A DNA stretch of 64,000 bases from Burkholderia pseudomultivorans. GTDB lineage: Bacteria; Pseudomonadota; Gammaproteobacteria; Burkholderiales; Burkholderiaceae. Positions 39,059-49,395 of the stretch are shown piece after piece. How positions within the stretch are numbered: position 1 is the first letter of the stretch; every line of letters starts with the position of its first letter. The stretch covers positions 1 to 64,000 of the forward strand of contig NZ_CABVPP010000039.1 of NCBI RefSeq assembly GCF_902499075.1, in the 5' to 3' direction. Both the position numbers and the translations under genes were made by a program. Below the pieces are notes generated by a model that was not told the origin of the DNA, did no database searches, and worked only from the letters and a program-made list of their open reading frames with translations.

Positions 39059-41152
39059 ATGACGATGCGCGCAGATCAATCTTCCATGGCTTGCCGGCGC
39101 GGCGCTGTCTGGCCGGGACGGCGCCGTCAGCGTGGCTCGTTTGCAATAACCGCTGCGATTTGGTTGGCGATCGCGGTCATCGTGCTGAGCGTGATCGATA
39201 TCAGCCGTTTTTATGCTGAACGCCGCCAAATGCAAGCGGCGGCTGATTTGGCTGCGCTGTCCGCGGTTTCGCAGGTCGCGGATGCGACTTGTCAGGCGGC
39301 GAAGGCGGCAGTCCAGCAAGTCGCAACTCCTTCAGCGAATTCCGTACCGACGAACGCCACCGTTTCCGTGTCCTGTGGTGTCTGGGTTCCGCCTCAAGCC
39401 GCCGGCAGCGGTGCATCGTTCACGCGGATTAGCGGAGACGCGGTCGATACCAACGGACTGTGCGATGGCTTGCCCGCCGGTGATGTAAACAACGCTTCCG
39501 CGAATGCCGTATGCGTTACCGTGTCCGAGCCGGTAAGCGGTATTTTCCGTAGTGGAACGATCGGTGCGTCAGCCATTGCCAAGAGTAATCCTTCCGACAG
39601 TTTTACGCTTTTCACATCGCTTGCCACGCTGCAGGGCGGATTGGTCAATCAATTGCTTACGACACTGACAGGATCCCCCAATCCGTTGTCACTATCTGTA
39701 GTTGACTATCAGGGATTAGCGCAGGTGAACCTGAATATGGCGGGTATTCTTGCAAATTTGCCGGTCGGTTCCAATACGTCCGTGCTGTCGGGTTCGGTAA
39801 CTCTTGGTCAACTGCTTAGCGCGGAATTGCAAGCGGCGACACAACAGAACGTGGCAGCCGCGAATCTGACCGTTCTGAGCGCAATCGTAGCGAAGATTTG
39901 TCCGAATTCGCAGAACTGCGGTGGTCCTTCAGTTTCGCTTGGGAATCTTATCCAAACCGCCGTCTCTAGTGGAACTAGTGCGGTTAATGCCAGCGTTAAC
40001 GCGCTCGGTTTGTTGACGACGGCGCTACAAGTTGCAAACAGCACTACACCGGTCAACATTAACTCCATAACGGTTCAGACGCCAACGGCGCTCGCGCCGT
40101 TGCTGAACGCCACCGTTCAAGGCTCGGTGTCGCTTGCAGGGAATCAGCCATCTACGGCAAGCGGACCGCCCGGTCCCTCGAACTGCGGGACGACGGATTG
40201 CACGACCCACGCAACGGCTTCGCAAGGCACCATATTTCTCAATACCTCTCTATCGTTGTTGACGACGTGTCCGGACGGCTCACTCGTCTATGGCAACAAC
40301 AGTTGTGCTTCGGGCGGCTCCACTTCATTGGTGACTGTTCAATTGCCGGTTACCGTCTATGTGGCACCGGCAACGGCGGGTTTGCAATCCGTCGCATGTA
40401 GCACTCCGGGCAAGAAAACTGCAGTAGTGAACGTTCAGACCGGGGTGCTTGCAGCCTATCTGGGTGGCTCCTCTAGCACGCCTGCACAGATCAATCTCAA
40501 TGCACCTACCGGTTATGTACCTGACGGCAGCGAAACAATCCCGCTGATGACCGTTAATCTGCAGAGCCTGCTCAATTTGCTGAGCAACCAGCCGAGTCTC
40601 ACCGGCATGACGAATTTGACGACGGTGCTCGGTAACCAGTTAGGCAGCGGTGGTTTGCTGTCCGGTTTGTTATCACAACTCGTGTCATTGCTTGTTCCGC
40701 AGATTACGATTACGGTCGGCTTGAAATCCGGGCAACTGTCGGTCCCGGTCGCTAATCAAAGCGTCACGCCGCTTACGTTTACATCCGCGGATTCGGCACC
40801 CTATCAACAGGCCCAGGTCGAGACGACTCAGTTTTTGGCTCCCGCCGTGCAGGGAATTGCCAATAGCGGACTGACGCTTTCACTGAAGGTAAGCGGTGGG
40901 GTAACGGGAGCATTGCTTGATTTGCTGAATGTATTGGGATTGAACGTGAACTCAATATTGAGCCAGTTGCTGACCACCTTGACGGGCCCGCTCTTGACCG
41001 CGCTCGGGAACACGATCCTGCCGCTCCTTCTGCAACCTGTCGATTCAATTCTGTCCTCCGTGACAGGTGTTCTGGGGCTAGGTTTGGGCAATGCCTATGT
41101 CGCGAACTCGCCGCTCGCAATCAAATGCGGGGACCCAATGCTTGTTCATTGA
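39059..41152 (+). CDS. tadG: TadG-like protein, long
   Basis: 697 residues, ATG at 39059 five bases after the previous stop; ATG at 39065 is an alternative. TadG/Flp N-terminal motif: basic stretch GRRRQRGSFAITAAIWLAIAVIVLSVIDISRFYAERRQMQAAADLAAL. The long extracytoplasmic part is Ser/Thr/Asn/Leu-rich with scattered cysteine pairs and no von Willebrand MIDAS seen. It ends with hydrophobic VTGVLGLGLG-type repeats. It is the last structural gene of the operon. Base composition is clearly more A/T-rich than the conserved tad genes. Confidence 0.82.
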   Translation: MTMRADQSSMACRRGAVWPGRRRQRGSFAITAAIWLAIAVIVLSVIDISRFYAERRQMQAAADLAALSAVSQVADATCQAAKAAVQQVATPSANSVPTNATVSVSCGVWVPPQAAGSGASFTRISGDAVDTNGLCDGLPAGDVNNASANAVCVTVSEPVSGIFRSGTIGASAIAKSNPSDSFTLFTSLATLQGGLVNQLLTTLTGSPNPLSLSVVDYQGLAQVNLNMAGILANLPVGSNTSVLSGSVTLGQLLSAELQAATQQNVAAANLTVLSAIVAKICPNSQNCGGPSVSLGNLIQTAVSSGTSAVNASVNALGLLTTALQVANSTTPVNINSITVQTPTALAPLLNATVQGSVSLAGNQPSTASGPPGPSNCGTTDCTTHATASQGTIFLNTSLSLLTTCPDGSLVYGNNSCASGGSTSLVTVQLPVTVYVAPATAGLQSVACSTPGKKTAVVNVQTGVLAAYLGGSSSTPAQINLNAPTGYVPDGSETIPLMTVNLQSLLNLLSNQPSLTGMTNLTTVLGNQLGSGGLLSGLLSQLVSLLVPQITITVGLKSGQLSVPVANQSVTPLTFTSADSAPYQQAQVETTQFLAPAVQGIANSGLTLSLKVSGGVTGALLDLLNVLGLNVNSILSQLLTTLTGPLLTALGNTILPLLLQPVDSILSSVTGVLGLGLGNAYVANSPLAIKCGDPMLVH

Positions 41153-42595
<1,443 letters not shown>

Positions 42596-42650
42596 TTAAT
42601 GAGATAAAATCGCGCTGAATTACAACGACTCGGGCGGGGAATAGAACTTC

Positions 42651-43358
42651 ATGAGCCATATGACGGGGTTGGGGCGGGCATGCGTGTTGCTCGCCATGGT
42701 GGGAGGCATGCAGGGCGCGTACGCGCAGGGATTGGCAAGCAGCACTTCGCCGGCGGTGCAGCAGGCGTCGGCGCCGGTAGCGGCGATTCCGGCGATCGAT
42801 CCGCAGGTTCAGTCGTCGGTGCAGCCGCAGGCGGGCGAGACGACGGGGCAGAGCACGGTCGACGAGCTGCAGCGCCAGATCCAGTCGCATACGCTGACCG
42901 AAATGCGCACAAGCTACAACGGCAGCTATGGCGCGAGCCTGCTGTTCAACGTGAAGGACGGTTCGTACTTCGTCGCGTTGTTTCAGCAGAAGGCGTTCTG
43001 GCGCGTGGTCAAGACGTACGACGAATCGCGCGCGGAGCTGATCTATCGCGATTTCTCGCGTCAGGCGGAGCGTCTGGCCGTCAACGAACTGCGCGCGGCG
43101 AAGCTGGAATCGCAGAAGGCGCAGATGGACCGGCAGATCGAGGTTACGCAGGAGCGGGCGCGGCGCCTGCAGGCCGATATCTCGATCGCGCGCGAGCAGC
43201 AGGCGGCGGTCGCGGATCGCCAGAAGAACGTCCGCAACGAGACGGCTGCGCTGCAGGCGCAGCAGGCCGAGCTTCAGGCGCAACTGCGTACGTTGCAGCA
43301 GCAGGTGCGTTCGCTGCAGCGTGAAGCCGACGCAGGGCTGCCGACGACGGCCCGCTGA
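42651..43358 (+). CDS. Secreted coiled-coil DUF2968 protein
   Basis: 235 residues. Signal peptide (LGRACVLLAMVGGMQGAYAQ), a Pro/Ala/Gln linker, the DUF2968 core (TVDELQRQIQSHTLTEMRTSYNGSYGASLLF, DGSYFVALFQQKAFWRVVKTYDES), then a long coiled coil (about 125-230) rich in Gln, Ala and Arg. The family is largely confined to Burkholderiales and is uncharacterised. It is likely periplasmic. It shares a convergent terminator with hfq2. Confidence 0.82.
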   Translation: MSHMTGLGRACVLLAMVGGMQGAYAQGLASSTSPAVQQASAPVAAIPAIDPQVQSSVQPQAGETTGQSTVDELQRQIQSHTLTEMRTSYNGSYGASLLFNVKDGSYFVALFQQKAFWRVVKTYDESRAELIYRDFSRQAERLAVNELRAAKLESQKAQMDRQIEVTQERARRLQADISIAREQQAAVADRQKNVRNETAALQAQQAELQAQLRTLQQQVRSLQREADAGLPTTAR

Positions 43359-43400
43359 GCGGGAAGCGGCGGTGCGGCGACATGCCGCGCCGGCCATCCA

Positions 43401-43438
43401 AACAAAAAGGGCAAGCCGGTTGGCTTGCCCTTTTTGTT
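43401..43438. terminator. Bidirectional terminator, DUF2968 gene / hfq2
   Basis: AAAAAGGGCAAGCC, GGTT, GGCTTGCCCTTTTT: perfect stem with A- and T-runs, directly next to the hfq2 stop at 43439. Confidence 0.9.
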
Positions 43439-44023
43439 TTACTGGCCGTCCGGCACGATTCGCCGGCGGCGCGTGACGATTACCGGCCCGTTGCCGCTGC
43501 GCGCATCGGACGGTGCGCTGCCCGATGCATCGCCGCCGGCGTCGCGCGGCGCACCGTATTCGCGCGGCGTGCTGTAGCCTTCGCGGGGCTCACGCGAGCC
43601 GTAGCCCTCGCGCGGTTCGCGGGAACCATAGCCCTCGCGGGGTTCGCGTGAGCCATAGCCCTCGCGCGGTTCACGGGAACCATAGCCGCCGTCGCCGCGC
43701 GATTCGCGGGGGCCGCCGTGCGAGCCGTACGGGCTGTGGCCGCCGCCTTCACGGCCGCCGGGACGCCCGCCGGTGCGCGGGCCGCGCGGGCCGCCACCAC
43801 CGGGGCGCGAGCCGCCGGTGTCGAGCTGGATCGTGGAAATCGCACGCTTGTAGATGCCTTGCAGACCCACGGGGGTGCGCAGCATCACCAGATACTGGTC
43901 GAACGACTCGATGCAACCCGTCAGGCGAATGCCGTTGACGAGATAGATTTCAACGCGCTTACGTTCCTTGCGCGCGGAATTGATGAAGTCGTTTTGCGGA
44001 TGGGATTCTGCGGGATTGGCCAT
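43439..44023 (-). CDS. hfq2: Second RNA chaperone Hfq (long form)
   Basis: 194 residues from the ATG at 44023 ([13 protein letters not shown]); an upstream in-frame ATG at 44086 is possible. Residues 10-75 are the Hfq Sm fold: Sm1 [25 protein letters not shown] and Sm2 [14 protein letters not shown], where the canonical YKHA is YKRA. The long tail is Gly/Arg-rich and contains four to five copies of the 9-residue unit GYGSREPRE. Hfq hexamers pair small RNAs with mRNAs. B. cenocepacia is known to carry such a long Hfq2 besides a short Hfq. Confidence 0.92.
   Translation of the reverse strand: MANPAESHPQNDFINSARKERKRVEIYLVNGIRLTGCIESFDQYLVMLRTPVGLQGIYKRAISTIQLDTGGSRPGGGGPRGPRTGGRPGGREGGGHSPYGSHGGPRESRGDGGYGSREPREGYGSREPREGYGSREPREGYGSREPREGYSTPREYGAPRDAGGDASGSAPSDARSGNGPVIVTRRRRIVPDGQ
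43574..43681 (-). repeat. 27-bp tandem repeats in the hfq2 tail
   Basis: Four consecutive 27-base units starting at 43574, 43601, 43628 and 43655, plus a partial fifth, encode the repeated GYGSREPRE. Copy-number change would keep the reading frame. Confidence 0.85.
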
Positions 44024-44417
44024 TGAGGTGCGGCAGGAGCCTGCGTCAGAGAATATGTTGTGCGTGTGTGTGGCGTGTTCGTCCACAAGGTGTTTGGCGG
44101 GATTTTACCCTGTTCGTTCCGGAAGCGCCCAGTCGCGATTGTGTCGAACCGTAACCCACTATAGACGCTCCCGTACATTTTCGCGATCTGGCCGAATGGC
44201 TAGCGTCTGCTGCCGCTCATAACGCCGAACGAATGTTCGCTGCCGGTCGTCGTTTCTTCGACGGGATTTTCTGCCCGGACTGCGTGCAGGAAAGGGCCGC
44301 AGGGCGTGTTTCGTTACGTTGCGTTACGTCTCTCGCAGCGCGGTAGCACCTGGCCGGGACCATCCCGCTTACATTCGCCGCAGACGCCGGGCAAGCCGGC
44401 GGAACAGGGATGCGGAG
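44024..44417. other. Divergent intergenic region, hfq2 / small secreted gene
   Basis: About 390 bases without a gene. It must hold the hfq2 promoter (minus strand TAAAAT and TATAGT elements are seen but without good -35 partners). At 44311-44330 it holds CGTTACGTTGCGTTACG, related to repeats around the sigma54 promoter at 28993. Confidence 0.5.
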
Positions 44418-44702
44418 ATGAATCAGAGGCGCATGGTAGGATGGGTCGGGGGTGTGGCGTTGCTGGCTTCCGGTAGTGCAATGGCGGGGCACGTCGATCT
44501 GTCGGTCGGCATCGGCGTTCCGGTGGCGCCGGTCTATGTCGAACCTGCGCCGGTCTATGTGGCGCCGCCGCAGCCGGCGGTGGTCGCATATCCGGGCTAT
44601 GGATACGGCTACTACGGCGATGACGACGACGATCGTTATCGGAAGTGGCGCCGGCATTACTACAAGCATTGGCATCGGCATCACGACGACGATGACGATT
44701 GA
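44418..44702 (+). CDS. Small secreted protein with Asp/His-rich tail
   Basis: 94 residues, ATG at 44418 after GGATGCGGAG. Signal peptide (MVGWVGGVALLASGSAMA), then a Pro/Val segment with alternating PVYVEPAPVYVAPPQP, a Gly/Tyr stretch (YPGYGYGYYG) and a C-terminus of Asp runs and His/Arg/Tyr (DDDDDRYRKWRRHYYKHW, ending HHDDDDD). No family function is known to me. The tail could bind metal or anionic polymer; this is inference. Confidence 0.72.
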   Translation: MNQRRMVGWVGGVALLASGSAMAGHVDLSVGIGVPVAPVYVEPAPVYVAPPQPAVVAYPGYGYGYYGDDDDDRYRKWRRHYYKHWHRHHDDDDD

Positions 44703-44803
44703 ATCCGCGGCAGGCGGCGCGGGCGCGATATTGCGATCGCGATCCGGCCGCCGCCGCCCCAGGATTCGACTGACTTATCCGCGCATGGCGGGCGACGCGC
44801 CCA

Positions 44804-46558
44804 TCACCCTTGCTTCGCGGCCTTGATTTTCGCCAGCTCCTCGTCGCGCAGCGCGCGGCGCAGGATCTTGCCGACGTTCGTCTGCGGCAACGCGTCGCGG
44901 AATTCGACGAATTTCGGCATCTTGTAGCCGGTCAGGTTCTTGCGGCAGTGCGCGAGCACGTCGTCGACCGTGAGCGCCGGGTCGCGCCGCACGACAAACA
45001 CCTTGATCCGTTCGCCCTGCACGTCGTCCGGGATCCCGATCGCCGCCGCTTCGCTGATGCCCGGGTGCATCACGAGCACTTCCTCGATTTCGTTCGGATA
45101 CACGTTGAAGCCCGACACGAGGATCATGTCCTTCTTGCGGTCGATCAGGCGCACGAAGCCGCGCTCGTCCATCACGCCGATGTCGCCGGTGCCGAGCCAG
45201 CCGTCGGCGTCGATCACCTTCGCGGTTTCGTCGGGACGCTGCCAGTAGCCGCGCATCACCTGCGGCCCGTGCACGCACAGCTCGCCCGGCTCGCCGATGC
45301 CGGCCCAGGTGCCGTCCTCGCGGCGAAAGCGCACCAGCGTCGACGGCGCCGGCAGCCCGATCGAGCCGCTGAACGCGGCCATCGCGTTGAGGTCCACGGG
45401 GTTCATCGTGACGATCGGCGAGCATTCGGTCAGCCCGTAGCCTTCGACGACCGGCCGTCCCGTCACCTGCTGGAAGCGCTCCGCGACGGCGCGCTGCATC
45501 GCCATGCCGCCCGCCATCGCGAGCTTGAGTTTCGAGAAGTCGCGCTTGCGGAACTCCTCGTTGTCGAGGAACGCGTTGTACAGCGTGTTGATGCCGGTGA
45601 TGCCCGTGAAGGTCTCATGGCGGAGGATTTTCATCACCATCGTCATGTCGCGCGGATTCGCGATCAGAATGTTGCGCCCGCCGAGTCCCATGAAGATGAA
45701 CGCGTTCACGGTCAGCGAATAGATGTGATAGAGCGGCAGCGGCGTCAGCACGGTCTCGATGTCGCCGGTGAGCTGGTCGGCGATCCACGCCTTCGCCTGC
45801 AGCAGGTTCGCGATCAGGTTGCCGTGCGTGAGCATCGCGCCTTTCGCGACGCCCGTCGTGCCGCCCGTGTATTGCAGGAACGCGAGGTCGTCGCGCGTCA
45901 GCGTCGCGGGCTGCGGCTGGTTGCGCGCGCCGAGCGCGAGCGCGGAGCGCAGCTGCACGGCCTGCGGCAGGTGGTAGGCCGGCACGAGTTTCTTCACGTG
46001 CTTGAGCACGAAATTGATCAGTCGTCCTTTCGCATTGAAGCCGTCGGCGAGCAGGTCGCCGAGCGCGGTGACGACGATGTTCTTCACCTGCGTTTCGGGC
46101 AGCGCATCCTGCAGCGTGCGCGCGAAGTTCTCGAACACGACGATCGTCTGCGCGCCGCTGTCCTTCAGCTGGTGCGCGAGCTCGCGCACGGTATACAGCG
46201 GATTGACGTTGACGACGATCGCGCCGGTCTTCAGCGTGCCGAACAGCGCGACCGGATACTGGAACGTATTGGGCAGCATGATCGCGACGCGGTCGCCGGG
46301 CTTCACGCCGATCGACTGCAGATACGACGCGAACGCATCGACCTTGCGCGCGAGCGTGCGATAGGTCATCGACGCACCCGCGCTGACGTACGCGACGCGA
46401 TCGGCGAAGCGTGTAGTGCATTCGTCGAAGAACTGCACGAGCGACGCATATTGCGTGATGTCGATTTCGTGCGGCACGCCGGGCGGGTATGACGCGTACC
46501 AGATGCCGTCGGTGTTCGGCGGTACCAGCGTGGTGGCGGTCGCTGCAGGAGCGGGCAT
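44804..46558 (-). CDS. fadD: Long-chain fatty-acid--CoA ligase
   Basis: 584 residues from the ATG at 46558, with GGAGA upstream; an open frame extends further upstream without coding character. AMP-binding signature LQYTGGTTGVAKGAMLTHGN (P-loop), YGLTECSP, and the adenylation motif GWLGTGDIGVMDERGFVRLIDRKKDMILVSGFN. The C-terminal lysine region is TGYKMPKFVEFRDALPQTNVGKILRR. It activates free fatty acids for beta-oxidation or lipid synthesis. A TetR regulator gene lies 307 bases upstream in the same orientation. Confidence 0.93.
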   Translation of the reverse strand: MPAPAATATTLVPPNTDGIWYASYPPGVPHEIDITQYASLVQFFDECTTRFADRVAYVSAGASMTYRTLARKVDAFASYLQSIGVKPGDRVAIMLPNTFQYPVALFGTLKTGAIVVNVNPLYTVRELAHQLKDSGAQTIVVFENFARTLQDALPETQVKNIVVTALGDLLADGFNAKGRLINFVLKHVKKLVPAYHLPQAVQLRSALALGARNQPQPATLTRDDLAFLQYTGGTTGVAKGAMLTHGNLIANLLQAKAWIADQLTGDIETVLTPLPLYHIYSLTVNAFIFMGLGGRNILIANPRDMTMVMKILRHETFTGITGINTLYNAFLDNEEFRKRDFSKLKLAMAGGMAMQRAVAERFQQVTGRPVVEGYGLTECSPIVTMNPVDLNAMAAFSGSIGLPAPSTLVRFRREDGTWAGIGEPGELCVHGPQVMRGYWQRPDETAKVIDADGWLGTGDIGVMDERGFVRLIDRKKDMILVSGFNVYPNEIEEVLVMHPGISEAAAIGIPDDVQGERIKVFVVRRDPALTVDDVLAHCRKNLTGYKMPKFVEFRDALPQTNVGKILRRALRDEELAKIKAAKQG

Positions 46559-46865
46559 GATGTGTCTCCAGTATCGACCGGCGTTGACGCTTCGGCGTCC
46601 GCGCCGGTCCCATGCTATGCGGTCGGCCGGCGTCGGCGCTTGCGCGCCTGCTCCGGTCCATGCTTGTACGATCGATCCGGGGCAGCGCTTCGACGCTTGC
46701 ACCGGATCGCGGTCTTTCAATCAAGCCGTTCGGTGAACACCGGCGCGCGCCGCGTCCGCATCCGGACTCGAACCACGCAGCGGAACGACGCAACGCGCGT
46801 CGCTGCCCGTTCGCGCGCAAACGAGGTCGTCGGTCAACGGAAGGCGTGCATCGTGTCCCGCGCGA
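46559..46865. other. Gap between the TetR gene and fadD
   Basis: About 300 bases; it should contain the fadD promoter. No good -35/-10 pair and no copy of the palindrome at 47740 was found. Confidence 0.4.
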
Positions 46866-47684
46866 TCAATTCGACGAATGCAGCGTCGCCGCATCGGCTG
46901 CTGCCGCGCTCGACGGCAGGCCGAACGCGGCGCTCGCGCCCGCGTCGTCGAGGACCGCCGCGAAGATCTCGAGCTGCGCGCTGTCGGGCATCGGCGCCTT
47001 CAGCGCGGCGACGATCAGCGACGACAGGCGCGCGATCATCTGCACGTCGTTCATCGTGCGGCCCTGCGAGAACTCGTCGATCAGGCTCTCGGTTTCCGCA
47101 CCGGCGAGCGCGCCGGACAGCGCGCCGATCGCGAAGTGCAGCCGCCAGCCGAGTTCATTGCGCGGCAGATGCGGCAGCGCACGCTGGAACGAATCGAAGA
47201 AGCGTCCGGCGACGCTCGCGTAGTGCGCGGTCAGGAAGTTGCGCACGAACGGCGACGGATCGGTATACGCGCGGCCGATCAGCCGCAGGAATCCGGGGCC
47301 GCCGCGCTCGGGATCGCGCGACGCCTTCAGCGCGGGAATGAACATCGCGCCGAGCACGTGTTCGCAGGTGATGTGCGTGCCGAGCTGCGCGTCGAAGCGA
47401 TCGAGGATGCCGAGGCGTTCCTGGTTGAGCTGGTCGAGCCGGCGCGACAGCATCGCGTGGATCAGCGCTTCCTTGCTGCCGAAGTGATAGTTGACCGCGG
47501 CGAGGTTGACCGCCGCGCGCGACGTGATCTGCCGCATCGACATCGCTTCGAAGCCGTGCTCGATGAACAGGTCCTCCGCCGCATCGAGAATGCGCGCCTT
47601 CGTGCCGCCGGTCTGCCGGCTGCCCGACGGCCGCCCCGCGGACGACCGTCCCGCAGATGGCCGTCCCTCCTGACTTACTGCCAT
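46866..47684 (-). CDS. TetR/AcrR-family regulator upstream of fadD (PsrA-like candidate)
   Basis: 272 residues, ATG with GGGAGGCGG upstream. A Ser/Gly/Arg-rich N-terminal extension (about 25 residues) precedes the TetR HTH: ARILDAAEDLFIEHGFEAMSMRQITSRAAVNLAAVNYHFGSKEALI. The ligand domain is long for the family and ends in an Ala-rich tail. Position beside fadD and the CAAAC-N4-GTTTT site upstream suggest a fatty-acid-sensing repressor like PsrA; this is inference. Confidence 0.87.
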   Translation of the reverse strand: MAVSQEGRPSAGRSSAGRPSGSRQTGGTKARILDAAEDLFIEHGFEAMSMRQITSRAAVNLAAVNYHFGSKEALIHAMLSRRLDQLNQERLGILDRFDAQLGTHITCEHVLGAMFIPALKASRDPERGGPGFLRLIGRAYTDPSPFVRNFLTAHYASVAGRFFDSFQRALPHLPRNELGWRLHFAIGALSGALAGAETESLIDEFSQGRTMNDVQMIARLSSLIVAALKAPMPDSAQLEIFAAVLDDAGASAAFGLPSSAAAADAATLHSSN

Positions 47685-47739
47685 GTTCCGCCTCCCATGC
47701 CGGTCGCCCGGCCGCGAACAGGTGATTTGATTATCTGAT

Positions 47740-47755
47740 TCAAACAGTCGTTTTT
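47740..47755 (-). promoter_or_regulatory. Candidate fatty-acid-regulator operator
   Basis: CAAAC (47741-47745), four bases, GTTTT (47750-47754) resembles the PsrA-type motif CAAAC-N2-4-GTTTG. It is 57 bases upstream of the TetR gene in an AT-rich stretch, so it would be an autoregulatory site. Confidence 0.45.
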
Positions 47756-47899
47756 ATTAAGATAAAAAAACGCGGGCGGGGCGGGCAAGCGGTGAATCTG
47801 GTCGGATTCCTCTAGATCGATGTGCGGATGCGGAAACGCCGGTGCACGGCCCCGGCAGGACGGGGCGCGCGCGATGATGCGACGCGGCAATGCCGCGGC

Positions 47900-49120
47900 T
47901 CAGCCGACGGTGCTACGCGTATTGACCGATTGCGTCATGTCGATGCCGCGTCGTTCGCGGCTGAACAGGATCAGCACGGCGATCGCGATGGCGACGACGC
48001 CGGCCACGAGCGCGAGTGCGAACGCATAGTCGTTGCCGTGCGAAACCGCGAGCGAGGCCTGCATCGTCGCGTTGCCCGACGCGAGCAGGTTGCCGAGCTG
48101 GTAGACGACGCCGGGGAAGGTCGCGCGGATCTCGTCGGGCGAGATCTCGTTCAGGTGGACGGGAATCACGCCCCACGCGCCCTGCACCGAGATCTGCATC
48201 AGGAACGCGCCGGCCGCGAGTGCGAGCGCGCCGCTCGAGAACGCCCACAGCGGCAGCACGGGCAGCGCGATCAGCGCCGCGATGAAGATCGCGCGGCGGC
48301 GGCCGATCCGTTCCGAGATCGCACCGAACGACAGGCCGCCGACGATCGCACCGATGTTCAGCACGATCGTGATCCACGACACGGTGTGCGGATCGAAGTG
48401 ATGCTGTTCGCGCAGGAAGGTCGGATAGAGATCCTGCGTACCGTGCGAGAAGAAGTTGAACGCGGTCATCAGCACGATCGCGTAGATCGTGAGCTTCCAG
48501 TTCTGCTGCAACGTCGCCGCGAGGCTCGGGCGCTCGCGCTTTTCCATGTGCTTCCACGCCGGCGATTCCGGCACGTGCGCACGCACGTACAGCACGAGCA
48601 GCGCGGGCAGCACGCCGACCATGAACATGCCGCGCCAGCCGATGTACTGGTAGAACAGGCCGAACACGATCGACGCGAGCAGATAGCCGCTCGGGTAGCC
48701 GGCCTGCAGCAGTCCCGACACGATGCCGCGCGCGTGGGTCGGCACGGTTTCCATCGTCAGCGCGGAGCCGACGCCCCATTCGCCGCCCATCGCGATGCCG
48801 AACAGCGCGCGCAGCACGAGCAGCGCGGTCAGGCTCGGCGCGAAGCCCGATGCCAGTTCGAGCACCGAATAGCAGGCGATGTTGACCATCAGCGTCGGAC
48901 GGCGGCCGAAGCGGTCGGCGAGCCGGCCGAAGATCAGCGCGCCGAGCGGACGCATCGCCAGCGTCAGCGTGAGCGCGAACGCGACGGCTGGAATGGTCGA
49001 TGCGAATTCGGCGGCGATGTCCTTGAGGACGAACACCATCAGGAAAAAGTCGAACGCATCGAGTGTCCACCCCAGGTAGGCGGCAATCGTGACGTTGCGT
49101 TGTTCGCGGGTCCAGCTCAT
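47900..49120 (-). CDS. MFS transporter, sugar-acid/aromatic-acid type carrier
   Basis: 406 residues from the ATG at 49120 (AGGAGACC upstream), 12 membrane segments. TM1 carries the AAHS/sialate-type motif LGWTLDAFDFFLMVFVLKD; loop 2-3 has GRLADRFGRRPTLM and the repeat GAISERIGRRRAIF. TM4-5 motif GMGGEWGVG-like (AMGGEWGVGSALTMETVP). It is related to proton symporters for sialic acid, lactate or aromatic acids (NanT/ShiA-like); the substrate is not readable. It stands alone, with no catabolic genes next to it. Confidence 0.87.
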   Translation of the reverse strand: MSWTREQRNVTIAAYLGWTLDAFDFFLMVFVLKDIAAEFASTIPAVAFALTLTLAMRPLGALIFGRLADRFGRRPTLMVNIACYSVLELASGFAPSLTALLVLRALFGIAMGGEWGVGSALTMETVPTHARGIVSGLLQAGYPSGYLLASIVFGLFYQYIGWRGMFMVGVLPALLVLYVRAHVPESPAWKHMEKRERPSLAATLQQNWKLTIYAIVLMTAFNFFSHGTQDLYPTFLREQHHFDPHTVSWITIVLNIGAIVGGLSFGAISERIGRRRAIFIAALIALPVLPLWAFSSGALALAAGAFLMQISVQGAWGVIPVHLNEISPDEIRATFPGVVYQLGNLLASGNATMQASLAVSHGNDYAFALALVAGVVAIAIAVLILFSRERRGIDMTQSVNTRSTVG

Positions 49121-49395
49121 GGCCGAGGTCTCCTCGTTGGCTTGCGTGCGCACGGCAGGCATGCGGGTGCGGCCTGGGGCGCGGCGCGGGGGTACTGATC
49201 GAGTGTAGGCGGCGCGCATCGGGATGTGGGGCGCGATAGCCGCGAATCGGGAATAATCCCTACGAAATGGCTTGTTTCGGAAAAGGAAATGCGTGCGCGC
49301 AACAAAACTGACAGCCGTCTGTATGATTTGCGATGGATGGTTGTATTTGATTTGTAATTAATTCGATGCGCGTTGCCGCCGAATCAGGAGTCCCG

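Noticed and set aside
43574-43681. Regular 27-bp repeats considered as a CRISPR array
   Set aside because: Units are contiguous without spacers and encode a 9-residue peptide repeat in hfq2.
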